A model generated the notes under the pieces. The model was not told the origin of the DNA and ran no database searches. It saw nothing but the letters and a program-made list of their open reading frames with translations. From NCBI GenBank assembly GCA_000969725.1, contig JXSR01S063657.1: a stretch of DNA of 26,974 nucleotides; one strand, written 5' to 3'. Positions within the stretch are counted from its first letter, which is position 1, and every line of letters begins with the position of its first letter. Made by a program: the position numbers and the translations under genes. Source of the DNA: Ophiothrix spiculata (taxonomy: Eukaryota; Echinodermata; Ophiuroidea; Amphilepidida; Ophiotrichidae). Positions 18,701-23,735 of the stretch are shown one piece after another.

Positions 18701-20846
18701 GTGTCAAAGAGGCACAGATGTTATTGCAGAATATCATGGTAAGTGGGTTTTCTCAATGTGTTATAATCCGTTTTTAAAAACAAACACCCTATAAGCAGCA
18801 TCTAAACCACCAGGCTCTAAAATTTGGCTGATTGGCGCTTCAACACTCTCTAAAAAGAAAGAAATACATTAGGAATACACTGAGGCAAGTTTGGCGCTTT
18901 CCCCTACAATGTTTTTCATTTATGTGGCACATTGTACGGACAAGTTGAGAACCCCTGATCTAAACAATGCTAAAGATGGTGCTAACATCACACAGCTGGT
19001 GTATACGTATTATTCAAAATTTAAGGTGGCTTAGCACAGAAACGGTGTCGGTCATGAGTGAGCTGATATCATCGGTCTTGGACATAATTTCAAAGTATTT
19101 ATCCCGGGCTTTTTGGTGTACTTACGGTGCAGGGCTCAAAGCCCACAGTGCTTAAGGTACTAGTCATTGTTTAAAAAAATTCTGATTTTTTGCTTAATTT
19201 TGCTTAATATCTCAAAAAGTAAGTTAGTGACCATATTTTTTATTTTGTTTTTTGTTAAGAACTATAAAAGGACCAAAACATATGTGAAAAAGAGAGAAAA
19301 TAATAGAGCCGTTTTTTAATTATAAGTGTTTTTGTCTTATTTATTTTGATATTACCATAGAAGTCAATGGTAAAACGTGGTAAAAAATAGTGTTTTTTAA
19401 ATGGATTTTTCTCAAAAGGTAAGTTGGTGGCCCCCCTTTTTGTATCAGAAATGTGATCAGCACATATGAAAACACCATATATCAAAAAATAAGAAAACAA
19501 ATAGAAGAATTCTATCTGTGCTAATTAGCCACCTTAAATCACCTGACTTGGCTCTTGCATTACAATCGTGATGACTCGTCAATTTCTGCCAGTGACAAGA
19601 ACTTGGTTTACTATTGTTCAATTTAGTGTATACCATGTCTGGTACTCTCTGAATCAAACTAAAATCCCAGTCAAAACCTTTCGCCCGAGCAGCGCGCTGC
19701 CCGGGCTCATTGCTGGGTCCATGGAAGGGGAGATCAGGGGAACGATACTAGTTCTAGGTTTACCCATATGATAAAACAACCAATTGCATCCTACTGCGTG
19801 AGATGCAGTGCAACTTTATACATGTAACACACACTGAACACTCATTTTAAGATGGCCTTTATTACAACAGTTGATTACAAAATGCCTTTATATATCAGAT
19901 ATCTTTATCTATGATTATGTTCCAATTTAGGGCGTCAATACCTTTAAAGAATTTGCTTTAAAATTGTTTTCATTTCTTCAAATTACTTGGGATCCTGATA
20001 TACTACATAAAGAAATTGGATATGGAAATATTCTAACCAATTTATTTGCTATTAAAGCAAAGTGAAGATGAATTCATTGTTTTCCAGCCAATCTAAATTG
20101 ATGGTTCAGAGCATTGTTGGCATCATCTAGATAGAGAAAGAGATTCTATGGTCTCTTATACCGTCCCACATAGAGTGTCAAATTCCTGTGGAGATCAATT
20201 TTGGAGCAATCGTAATATTCCGTTACAATTGCCGTCAAGCCTCAATCATGTTTTGAACTGAAAAGTTACTGCTGTTATTGAATAGGTATTTAGGGGTGCA
20301 CTATTTGATTCTCAGGGGGGGATGGAAGTTGTGTTTAGTCAATGTTCATAGCCTGGATCATAAGATCCCTCAAGAACAAATCGTCATGTGAGTGCAAGAA
20401 AGTCGTATCTGCAATAGCTGCCGTACGTTATAAATTTTGATTGCACACTGTATGACCTCCAGTCTTGGATCAGTGGTTCTTGAAATGGTTCTTCAGCTGA
20501 CACCATCACCTGAAGAACCATTTCAAGAACCACTGATATAAGACAGGAAGATTTTGAGGGATTTTTTACATTCTTGTGACAAGGTGTAAAATAAATATAA
20601 CTTAGGGCAGCCATTGCAGATACGACTTTCTTGCACTCACATGACGAAATAATAATTGATCCATGCTGCATGTTTTGTATTATTACTACAACACAACATA
20701 AGTAAGGCAAAGTGTTATTTCTGTATTGTTCATTTCAGGTTCGTCGAGGAGAAGGTGTACTAGCTAGTTCCAAACGAGTTGGACCTGCTCTATCCAAGAG
20801 AGTGCACACCTTACTAACATCAAGGAATGGTGAATTAGTATTATGA
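696..20846 (+). CDS. EME1: EME1 orthologue, partner subunit of the MUS81 endonuclease (5' partial, 9 exons)
   Basis: EME1 pairs with MUS81 in the nucleus; the heterodimer cleaves 3' flaps, stalled forks and nicked Holliday junctions, and EME1 gives DNA binding and structure rather than catalysis. Joining 696-770, 1901-1948, 7884-8054, 10232-10443, 12073-12208, 15370-15485, 16934-17123, 18682-18738 and 20739-20846 gives 370 residues and a stop, every junction in phase with GT-AG sites. Residues 1-40 are a charged, probably helical segment; ~42-250 form the ERCC4-type nuclease-like domain with a lysine-rich, NLS-like loop (KKKKRKK, 192-198); ~254-370 form the tandem helix-hairpin-helix region. 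No ERKxxxD catalytic motif is present, as expected of EME1 and not of MUS81. From memory human EME1 is about 570 residues, so roughly 200 N-terminal residues lie upstream of the window. The match covers all exons in order, so EME2 is the only real alternative. Confidence 0.93.
851..1615. mobile_element. Non-autonomous DNA transposon with 8-bp target duplication (hAT-like)
   Basis: Ends TAAGGTTTCTGTCG and CGACAGAAATCTTA are inverted copies with one mismatch, and the flanks carry an exact 8-bp duplication GTGCCTAG (843-850 and 1616-1623). Both ends hold clusters of the palindromic word TGTCGACA/TCTCGACA as subterminal repeats. There is no transposase. The SINE at 1261 lies inside it, so it is older than the SINE. 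Eight bases point to hAT, P or Merlin; hAT is the commonest. Confidence 0.8.
1261..1520 (+). mobile_element. tRNA-derived SINE
   Basis: The head (1261-1333) has a Pol III A box (TGGTGCAGCGG) and B box (GGTTCGAGTCC, 1316-1326) at tRNA-like spacing. It is followed by a body with TTTTTCTCCGGGTGCTCC and CTTCCTCC, words common in SINE bodies of invertebrates. The 3' end near 1520 is uncertain and no clear target duplication was found. Confidence 0.75.
1719..1800. repeat. (CATA)n microsatellite and adjoining TTTATAAAGCGCC repeat end
   Basis: Five units of ACAT are followed by TTTTATAAAGCGCCATTTC and a second AGCGCT word. A simple tail next to such a block is typical of the 3' end of a retroposon in reverse orientation; the rest of the element was not identified. 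Confidence 0.45.
1901..1948 (+). CDS. EME1: EME1 exon 2 (residues 26-41)
   Basis: 48 nt, phase 0 at both ends, acceptor TTTTGTAG and donor AAG|GTAGGT. It encodes ALQAAKRADRPEECMK. The RPEEC(L/M)K motif lies just before the VVLDPVLL strand in vertebrate EME1, and joining this exon directly to 7884 reproduces that spacing without a gap. Confidence 0.9.
2359..2706. mobile_element. MITE, ends GGCCAAAAAAA, with TA or TTA flanks
   Basis: The ends are inverted copies over about 30 bp (GGCCAAAAAAAATAATTG..CTGGCGTAA against the reverse complement of TTACGCCAATTAAACAAT..GGCC). A second inner inverted stretch is ATAGGGT(A/T)GGT(A/C)GG. 348 bp, no coding capacity. Family not certain; a mariner-type TA insertion fits. 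Confidence 0.7.
2826..3265. mobile_element. Palindromic MITE, 440 bp, TA flanks
   Basis: Both arms, about 150 bp each, share words such as TATCGCCTCAC, GAACAAATGGCTCCTGCGCC, AATACGGAATACGCAA and CTTTCATTTGACACCCTATT as inverted copies with about ten percent difference. The ends are AAGACTCC and GGAGTCTT, each next to TA. No coding capacity. Confidence 0.78.
3331..4240. mobile_element. Fold-back MITE, 910 bp, almost a complete palindrome
   Basis: It starts CACTGGCCATTTAAAGTATT and ends with its inverse, flanked by TA on each side. The arms run nearly to the centre (~3786), with matching inner words such as GGGCTGTG/CACAGCCC and GTATATGACAT/ATGTCATATA. Arms of about 400 bp differ at only a few percent of positions in the outer part, so it is a rather young insertion or a conserved hairpin. 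No coding capacity. Confidence 0.85.
4243..5283. other. Intron sequence, no gene seen
   Basis: AT-rich, with a simple CAAAT-type stretch near 4467-4485. No exon, RNA gene or clear inverted repeat was recognised. Confidence 0.5.
5284..6040. mobile_element. Non-autonomous DNA transposon, TIR CATAGTGTGCAGTG
   Basis: The 14-bp ends CATAGTGTGCAGTG and CACTGCACACTATG are perfect inverted copies, 757 bp apart. The CAGTG core suggests hAT, but the flanks show no clear 8-bp duplication. Inside, 5680-5724 reads MADSDRSSVKRKQT then a stop, which could be the remnant of a transposase start, though this is weak. Confidence 0.6.
6141..6167 (+). CDS. Candidate 27-nt alternative microexon of EME1
   Basis: A pyrimidine-rich acceptor (TTCTTTTTATTGAATTCACAG) is followed by 27 nt and a good donor (AAG|GTGGGT, the same GTGGGT used after exon 4). 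In phase 0 it reads HLRTPGECK, and both neighbours are phase 0, so inclusion keeps the frame. TPGECK resembles the end of exon 2 (RPEECMK), so it could replace or follow exon 2. Vertebrate EME1 has no insert here, hence an optional exon is more likely than a constitutive one. Chance resemblance cannot be excluded for nine residues. Confidence 0.35.
6168..7600. other. AT-rich intron sequence, no gene or repeat recognised
   Basis: Long T- and A-rich tracts. No palindrome, no splice-flanked coding stretch and no family of repeat stood out apart from the candidate microexon just before it. Confidence 0.5.
7608..7743. repeat. Tandem duplication, two copies of a 73-bp unit
   Basis: AGGTGATCTATGTTAACTTC at 7608 recurs as AGGTGATCTATATTAACTGC at 7681, and the match continues through GGGCTTTGTACGTAAAT and GAGTCTGGAAG. 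It lies 140 bp before exon 3, which itself has a tandem duplication at its other end. Confidence 0.85.
7884..8054 (+). CDS. EME1: EME1 exon 3 (residues 42-98), start of nuclease-like domain
   Basis: 171 nt, phase 0 at both ends, acceptor TATCCTCAG, donor ACT|GTAAGT. It encodes YVRVVLDPVLLEEVGG and continues to MVMWRRLDACSNLGEDIT, matching the first strands of the EME1 ERCC4-like domain (human: VVLDPVLLQMEGGG, SVTWRRR). The last 89 nt of the exon are repeated three times just downstream, donor included. Reading past this donor meets an in-frame TAG at 8067-8069, so 8055 must be the productive 5' splice site. Confidence 0.93.
7966..8325 (+). repeat. Four-copy tandem repeat of the exon 3 end with its 5' splice site
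   Basis: Units run 7966-8054 (exonic), 8055-8147, 8148-8236 and 8237-8325, lengths 89, 93, 89 and 89. Each of units 2-4 begins with the donor GTAAGT fused to ATACCATAG from inside the exon, so the duplication joined the donor to the internal exon word GTAAATATACC through GTAA. Donors fall at 8055, 8148, 8237 and 8326. The intronic copies share CGGCTTGATG and ATCGCTG where the exon has CGGCTGGATG and ATCACTG. Confidence 0.95.
8544..10163. mobile_element. Fold-back element with ~300-bp arms, split by a nested MITE
   Basis: Arm 8544-8851 is the inverse of 9874-10163: shared words include ACACAAAAGAAGG, GAAACTTCTGCATCACAAAT, TGTCTCTGTT and GATTCCCTGGCAAGAACTTT. Between the arms lies unique sequence and the TTAA-flanked MITE at 9043. 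The arms differ by roughly ten percent, so this is older than the nested copy or has been free to diverge. No target duplication was identified. Its right end lies 69 bp from exon 4. Confidence 0.8.
9043..9782. mobile_element. Palindromic MITE, TTAA target (piggyBac-like)
   Basis: The ends GGGCCCTGTCAACCCTT and its inverse are flanked by TTAA at 9039-9042 and 9783-9786. Arms of about 330 bp fold on each other almost to the centre (TTCTAGAAGCGGATTTGC, GGAATGCATTTTTTCAAA and their inverses). 740 bp, no transposase; nested inside the fold-back element at 8544-10163. Confidence 0.85.
10232..10443 (+). CDS. EME1: EME1 exon 4 (residues 99-169), core of nuclease-like domain
   Basis: 212 nt, acceptor GTTGTGTACAG, donor CAG|GTGGGT, entering in phase 0 and leaving two bases of the next codon. 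It encodes a strand-helix-strand core (IEVLVLIPTATFVDLV, SLRTHVIDLKRVMPG, KVTLMVMNMEAYF) that parallels human EME1 TVLVLLRAEAFVSMI, LQGFVTDITA, ALSLVIVDQEKCF. The position taken by the ERKxxDD catalytic motif in MUS81 reads NMEAYF here, which fits the inactive subunit. It is hemmed in by transposons: an inverted repeat ends 69 bp before it and a MITE starts 37 bp after it. Confidence 0.92.
10480..10726. mobile_element. Palindromic MITE, 247 bp, 36 bp downstream of exon 4
   Basis: The arms GGCGTTGGAGCACAATTAGG and its inverse continue through GGCCACAACTTTGTG, AACCAGGCCACAGCTT and AAGCTTGATTATGCACCTCA. The two halves form a nearly full hairpin. They contain AAGATGGCCAC words resembling YY1 sites. 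Target duplication unclear, possibly TA. Confidence 0.82.
10768..10975. mobile_element. Palindromic MITE, 208 bp
   Basis: TTCAGATATTATT, CAACCAGACATA, TTACTC and GTTGCGGGC in the left half recur inverted in the right half (CGCCCGCAAC, TATGTCTGGTTG, AATAATATCTGAA). The centre (about 10850-10890) is unpaired. Confidence 0.75.
10976..11600. other. AT-rich intron sequence, no gene seen
   Basis: No coding exon or clear repeat was recognised between the MITE and the short-motif cluster that follows. Confidence 0.45.
11611..11918. repeat. Cluster of GTCACAAATGTTACC motifs
   Basis: GTCAC(A/G)AA(T/C)GTTAC occurs at 11611, 11644, 11811 and 11905, with half copies (GAACGTTAC at 11826, ATGTTACC at 11709). 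The motif is partly palindromic (GTxAC at both ends). The spacing is irregular, so this is not a simple tandem satellite. It is followed by three copies of CAT(A/G)GAAATAAAT (about 11930-12050). Confidence 0.7.
12073..12208 (+). CDS. EME1: EME1 exon 5 (residues 169-214), basic linker
   Basis: 136 nt, acceptor ATTCTTTAG, donor GAG|GTAATA. One base completes the split arginine, then 45 codons. The first half is a lysine- and asparagine-rich loop with AKKKKRKKG, a likely nuclear localisation signal; the equivalent human segment is also basic (KQTKK). The last part, ISRVDMEE, matches human MVSRVDAEE and runs straight into exon 6. Confidence 0.9.
12316..12574. repeat. Interspersed repeat with TGTCTCGCCTGAAAATTTTC start, cut by gap
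   Basis: It opens with a short hairpin (CCTGAAAATTTTCAGG) and continues through a run of CCGCC words and several GGTCAAAGGTCA motifs. The style is that of a dispersed repeat family, but the right end lies in the run of N, so the length and family cannot be given. Confidence 0.6.
12430..12571 (+). promoter_or_regulatory. Two perfect DR1 (GGTCAAAGGTCA) motifs
   Basis: 12430-12441 and 12560-12571 both read GGTCAAAGGTCA, the ideal direct-repeat-1 site for HNF4 and RXR heterodimers; further half sites (AGGTCA) lie between. They are part of the repeat, and any regulatory use is only inferred. Confidence 0.4.
12575..13395. other. Assembly gap (821 N)
   Basis: Unresolved bases inside the intron between exons 5 and 6. 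The EME1 reading frame is continuous across it by splicing (exon 5 ends in phase 0 and exon 6 starts in phase 0), so no essential coding exon needs to lie here. Confidence 0.99.
13792..14269. mobile_element. TIR element, ends TCGGC..CACATACAGTCCTATCTCA
   Basis: The left end TCGGCTGCATCACATACAGT is matched inverted by the sequence ending at 14269. A second, closer inverted copy (TGAGATAGGACCGTATGTGA) ends at 14094, so the element may be 13801-14094 with a further end copy outside it. AT-rich, no coding capacity. Confidence 0.6.
14270..15369. other. Intron sequence, no gene seen
   Basis: About 14640-14790 is less AT-rich and holds an inverted CCAAT word (GATTGGCT); 14857-14892 forms a hairpin (CAAGTCTG..GTGTC with GACACACAGACTTG). 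Neither is tied to a recognisable gene. Confidence 0.45.
15370..15485 (+). CDS. EME1: EME1 exon 6 (residues 215-253)
   Basis: 116 nt, acceptor TTCTGTTACAG, donor CAA|GTAAGT, leaving two bases of a lysine codon. It encodes [20 protein letters not shown] then EQVAEMIAMFTKSVAETPFK, matching human [20 protein letters not shown] and FTKAVAEAPFK. This is the last helical part of the ERCC4-like domain before the HhH2 region. Confidence 0.94.
15524..15746. mobile_element. Short MITE, ends TACTGTA
   Basis: TACTGTA at 15524 and TACAGTA at 15740 are inverted ends, and the inside carries repeated TTTTCGCGC, TTTTCGTGC and TTTTGCGC words typical of a common invertebrate MITE type. 223 bp, starting 39 bp after exon 6. 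Confidence 0.68.
15762..15992. mobile_element. hAT-like MITE, ends CAGTGTTCC and GGAACACTG
   Basis: Nine-base perfect inverted ends of the CAGTG type used by hAT elements, 231 bp apart. An inner inverted pair is GGAAACGTGC/GCACGTTTTC. The 8-bp duplication is not clear because another MITE starts at 15998. Confidence 0.65.
15998..16248. mobile_element. Palindromic MITE family A, copy 1
   Basis: The ends CGTCATGTGAGTGCAAGAAA and inverse extend through GTCGTATCTGCAATGGCTGCC. The same element occurs at 20382-20646, which confirms a dispersed family. It abuts the hAT-like MITE on its left. Confidence 0.85.
16249..16933. other. Intron sequence, no gene seen
   Basis: AT-rich. A word CCAAGATGGCTGCCGCC at about 16796 resembles a YY1 site but is isolated. 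Confidence 0.45.
16934..17123 (+). CDS. EME1: EME1 exon 7 (residues 253-316), start of HhH2 region
   Basis: 190 nt, acceptor TATATTTCTGCAG, donor AAG|GTAAGA. It encodes DKASFSFHVDNEWAGGVKV, then LLKLWRQQIQQFRNVSPDMA and SAVIAVYPSPRSLLK, the most conserved part of EME1 (human ESDWAGGVKV, WRRQIQQLNRV, EMASAVVNAYPSP). The last ~64 nt plus the donor are repeated twice downstream in 71-bp units. Passing the first donor leads to an in-frame TAA at 17190-17192, so 17124 is the productive site. Confidence 0.95.
17057..17265 (+). repeat. Three-copy tandem repeat of the exon 7 end with its 5' splice site
   Basis: The period is exactly 71 bp: TGTCAGCCCTGATATGGCGT starts at 17060, 17131 and 17202, and donors GTAAGA fall at 17124, 17195 and 17266. 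The intronic copies read GCGTCGGCTG where the exon has GCGTCTGCTG, and the last has GTGTTTCC for GTGTATCC, so divergence is low. Seventy-one is not a multiple of three, so retained copies break the frame. Confidence 0.95.
17422..17633. mobile_element. Inverted-repeat element, degenerate
   Basis: CTATCCACTCGTCCAATTCA and its inverse bound 212 bp. Weaker similarity outside (GAGGTGAGTGAAAG near 17299 against CTCACC near 17659) suggests a larger, older element of about 17295-17720. Confidence 0.6.
17824..18656. mobile_element. Long-TIR MITE with a nested palindromic MITE
   Basis: About 85 bp at each end are inverted copies with few differences, including ACTCACTGTATCT, TATACAGGAGCGTACCGTTG and CCACAGTTGATATTCAAATT. 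833 bp. The inner element at 18177-18330 is a separate insertion or core. Its right end comes to 25 bp from exon 8. Confidence 0.82.
18177..18330. mobile_element. Palindromic MITE nested in 17824-18656
   Basis: ATTCAAACACGCTACAGA, GTTCATCGC and AATCAACAAC are matched inverted at the right end; the centre has a second hairpin (TTTATCACGC/GCATGATAAA). 154 bp. Confidence 0.78.
18682..18738 (+). CDS. EME1: EME1 exon 8 (residues 317-335)
   Basis: 57 nt, phase 0 at both ends, acceptor TGATTGTATTGCAG, donor ATG|GTAAGT. It encodes AYDRCSSVKEAQMLLQNIM, matching human AYQQCFSDKERQNLLADIQ between the two helix-hairpin-helix units. A long-TIR MITE ends only 25 bp before this exon, close to where its branch point should lie. 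Confidence 0.93.
18808..18957. mobile_element. Short hAT-like MITE, 8-bp duplication ATCTAAAC
   Basis: Exact ATCTAAAC flanks at 18800-18807 and 18958-18965 enclose 150 bp with imperfect hAT-type ends (CACCAGGCTCTAAA against CAGGGGTTCTCAAC on the other strand). It starts 69 bp after exon 8. Confidence 0.75.
19025..19533. mobile_element. TTAA-flanked element (piggyBac-like)
   Basis: The ends GGTGGCTTAGCACAGA and TCTGTGCTAATTAGCCACC are inverted copies, flanked by TTAA at 19021-19024 and 19534-19537. Inside, CTCAAAA(A/G)GTAAGTT(A/G)GTG occurs at about 19211 and 19411 as a direct repeat. 509 bp, no transposase. Confidence 0.8.
19538..20381. other. Intron sequence, no gene seen
   Basis: No coding exon, RNA gene or clear inverted repeat was recognised between the two transposons. 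Confidence 0.45.
20382..20646. mobile_element. Palindromic MITE family A, copy 2
   Basis: Same ends as 15998-16248. Its flanks match copy 1 in inverse orientation while its centre (GACACCATCAC) matches in the same orientation. It keeps an inner arm that copy 1 lacks. It ends 92 bp before the last exon. Confidence 0.85.
20739..20846 (+). CDS. EME1: EME1 last coding exon (residues 336-370 and stop)
   Basis: Acceptor GTTCATTTCAG, then 35 codons and TGA at 20844-20846. It encodes VRRGEGVLASSKRVGPALSK followed by a short tail, matching human [21 protein letters not shown], the second helix-hairpin-helix. The tail after it is shorter than the human one. A mariner-like MITE starts 81 bp after the stop. 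Confidence 0.95.
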   Translation, partial: VRRGEGVLASSKRVGPALSKRVHTLLTSRNGELVL

Positions 20847-20925
20847 TTGTGTGAATTCTTCTTCCATCTCAACATGTGGACAACAACAACTAAACAGTAT
20901 TCAGTTATTTGAAGTGGTAAAGAGA
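20847..20925 (+). other. EME1 3' UTR before the mariner-like MITE
   Basis: These 79 bases carry no AATAAA or ATTAAA, so the transcript must read into the MITE to be polyadenylated. Confidence 0.7.
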
Positions 20926-20927
20926 TA

Positions 20928-21770
20928 CGAGGGGGTATCAAAAAGTTTTAAACTTTACCCAGCAATGAAATTTAGTCAGAGTAATCACTTTTCGTTATGG
21001 ACATTATGGTGCAGAATTGGTCTCATAAGTAGTTTTACTTTCTTTACATGTCATCTACCTACCAGCTTATCACATAAGCTGCATAGAGGAAATTGAGGCA
21101 TGCGGCGTAATTAAGTCCATGCATTTGAAGGGTTATAGGGCCCAGTGAATCTTAATGACATGACCAAAGTTTATTTGTTTTATACCATAGTAAAGGGTAA
21201 GAGTATCCTTTTTCCATTGATACCAAAATAATGGAAATCAGTCTATATATGATGTCACAATGATGTAATAAAACATGGCCAATATGAAAGTGTTGATTTT
21301 CACTGAAATATAAATACGGAGAAGCTATAACGGTCTGTGGACAGTCAATTAAAAGTGGGAGAAATGTGTTACTTTGCACATTGACTATGCAAAGATGCCT
21401 TAACAGGGGTGTGATTTGCCCAGATTTGTCTTGATTTCAAGACTTTTTGTTATATATCCCTGGATTTTTTCATGAGTAAATCACTAGAAAAACTTATCAC
21501 ACAAACTGTAAAAAAATCATGATAAGGAATTTCAATCTGAAACTGCCTCTTAAATGATGTTTCATGCAATATTTGATGTGTAGAAACCCTCTGGCTTGGA
21601 AACCTGGCCATGGAGACCCTCCGCTCGCGTTGCTCGCTTCTCTCTATTACATTCTTCCAAGATTTTTTTAAAAACCTCAATCACAGCCCTGCTTAAGTAT
21701 CTTGTAATAATATAACGTTCCTGGCTCTATTTCTTCTGGGAAAAGTTTAAAACTTTTTGATACTCCCTCG
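20928..21770. mobile_element. Mariner-like MITE, ends CGAGGGGGTATCAAAAAGTT
   Basis: The ends CGAGGGGGTATCAAAAAGTT and its inverse, continuing TTAAACTTT, are nearly identical over 28 bp and flanked by TA (20926-20927, 21771-21772). CGAGGG..TCAAAAAGTT is a typical mariner end. 843 bp, no transposase frame recognised. Confidence 0.82.
21267..21272 (+). terminator. Candidate polyadenylation signal AATAAA for EME1
   Basis: First AATAAA after the stop codon, 421 bp downstream and inside the mariner-like MITE, followed by a GT-rich GTGTTGATTTTC about 20 bases on. Position and context are suggestive only. Confidence 0.4.
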
Positions 21771-21899
21771 TACTAGTTGTTGGGAACTGGCATATGTACA
21801 AGGCTTGCTTGTATCATATAAGCATGGAATCTTTGTTACATTGCTCATCTATTTTCAGCGAACTTTTCACAAAAATATGTGTATTTTTAACTGGTCTGC

Positions 21900-22367
21900 T
21901 GGCCAGTCCTAAGGCTCGCTAGTCTGAAACGTTATTCAATGGGGAAAATATAACCTTAAAAAAGGCTCGCTAGTCCGAAAAAACAGCTCACTAGTCCCAA
22001 GGTTCGCTAGTCTGAATAAGAAAATAGGCTTGACAGTCCGATTTTTTTTGTTAAAACAGCTCAGTAGTCCGAATTTGAAAACAGGCTTGCTAGTCCGAAT
22101 TCTTAAATTGGTATTAGAAATATAATTTTTCCTATTCGGACTAACAAGCTGTTCTTAAAATTCGGACTAGCGAGCTGTTTTTAAAATTCGGACTAGTGAG
22201 TCTATTTCTAAATTAGGACTGGCGAGTCTATTTTAAATTCGGACTAGCGAGCTGTTTCAAAATTCGGACTGATGAGCTGCTTTTAAAATTGTGACTAGCG
22301 AGTCTTATCTTCAAATTTTCAAGCTTTCGTACTAGTGAGCTGTCGGACTGGCGAGCTGTCCCCATTT
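21900..22367. repeat. Head-to-head array of a GCTCGCTAGTCCGAA motif
   Basis: Seven copies point forward (21913, 21964, 21984, 22001, 22027, 22057, 22084) and about nine point backward as TTCGGACTAGCGAGC (22135, 22161, 22187, then near 22213, 22238, 22263, 22289, 22327 and 22343). Spacing is about 20-50 bp with A- or T-rich spacers; GCTCGC, GCTTGC and GCTCAC variants occur. The spacers are not unique sequence, so this is not CRISPR-like. Confidence 0.9.
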
Positions 22368-22529
22368 TTAACACCCAATTGACTATATTTCAATGTGACT
22401 GGCTTAAAGCATGACATTTGTATCTGAGAGTTATGCTGCTGGTTTTAAATAATGTTGAAGCCTAGGCACAATCAAGATAATCATAATTGCTGCTTGAATA
22501 TGGAATTGAATCATCTACATTGAGTGGTG

Positions 22530-22690
22530 TATTATACAAATACAACATGGTATAGAAGGAAGTAGTGAAAATTACTGATCCCGAGGCGTTGGATGAATGT
22601 GTCTATACTTCCCGACACGAAGCAAAGGGAAGTAGTCACATGCATCCATGTTGTATTTATTTTGTTATACCTCATAAATGTTTCACTGAA
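22530..22690. repeat. Imperfect inverted repeat
   Basis: AAATACAACATGG near 22538 and CCATGTTGTATTT near 22646 pair, with inner GGAAGTAGT/TACTTCCC pairs. Possibly a small fold-back element of about 160 bp. Confidence 0.5.
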
Positions 22691-22954
22691 TACTTGAATG
22701 ATGTAAGGTAAGCACAGACACACACCACAAAGCCACGCTTAAAATATCTATGGATCACCATGATGAATTTCAAAAAAGTGACATGAATACAGGGGTGCGA
22801 TAGTTTTTCAATTTGTTCCATGCGTGGTCGTTACGGGGGGAAAGTTGGGGGAAGTAGGCAAAATGCTGTCATGCGCATCCAGTAGAACTGTCTGATTATA
22901 TTTCATGGTTGCCTGCACATCGTTAAACCATATGGCTGTATTGTATGGTTTGCG

Positions 22955-23735
22955 TGATTGAGCGTTTAGTCCGGACTGATATAAAGTGTGAATAATTTTT
23001 TCACTATATTTACGGTAAATACATTCTACATTTACAGTGAATTCCTTTACAGTGTGTTAATATCAATCATCAATAGATTCCCATCGACATCACTCAGCGT
23101 CTGTAGGAATCCGAGTCACTGTATCGCTTCGGATTTCATGAAGCGTTGTAGATGTGAACCATCAATTACACAAAATTGATAGCTCTAGGGCAATTAAAGG
23201 GGCAATTCATGATCCACTTTTCACCCTCAAGGTCACCTCTATCAAATCTGATTTTTTTTAGCTTATCAGAATCCTCATGTGGTATATGTTACGATCCCCA
23301 AACCGTTCTTTCATATGTGCTTGCGTTTTTGAGAAAAAGTCTCATTTTCTAATTATTGTCGGGGCCCCGACAGTAATTACAACACAGTAGTCTATGGGGA
23401 TTTTCAAAATGCTGAAAAGCTTGTAACTTTGAAACGGACGGTCGGAATCAAGTGAAATTTTCAGTATATATTTATGTTGTACTCTTCTTTTTATTTAGCT
23501 AGAAAAGAGGCCACATCAAAATCATGAATTGCACCTTTAAGCACCTTCCTACCAATTTTTTAAAAAGATTGACCGTTGCATTTATTAGCCAGCACCGATG
23601 GAAAATGGTCACAATTTGATTTCATGAAGCGATACGATATCGCTGCATCAAGCGATACAGCAAACGATACAGTGGGTTCGCTTGATTGAGCGTTTAGTCC
23701 GGACTGAAATGAATTCACCTGAAATGTAGAATGCA
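22955..23735. repeat. Compound repeat: 25-bp direct copies plus inverted arms around a nested MITE
   Basis: GATTGAGCGTTTAGTCCGGA and adjoining bases recur exactly at 22955-22979 and 23683-23707. Next to them, ATTCTACATTTACAGTGAATTC (about 23022) is matched inverted by GAATTCACCTGAAATGTAGA (about 23709). Further shared words are GATTTCATGAAGCG near 23124 and 23620. The TTAA-flanked MITE at 23198 splits it. Confidence 0.7.
23198..23536. mobile_element. TTAA-flanked MITE (piggyBac-like), 339 bp
   Basis: The ends AGGGGCAATTCATGATCC and ATCATGAATTGCACCT are inverted copies, flanked by TTAA at 23194-23197 and 23537-23540. No coding capacity. Confidence 0.8.

Noticed and set aside
21900-22367. CRISPR array
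   Set aside because: The window is animal DNA, repeats are degenerate and point in both directions, and spacers are short A/T-rich runs.
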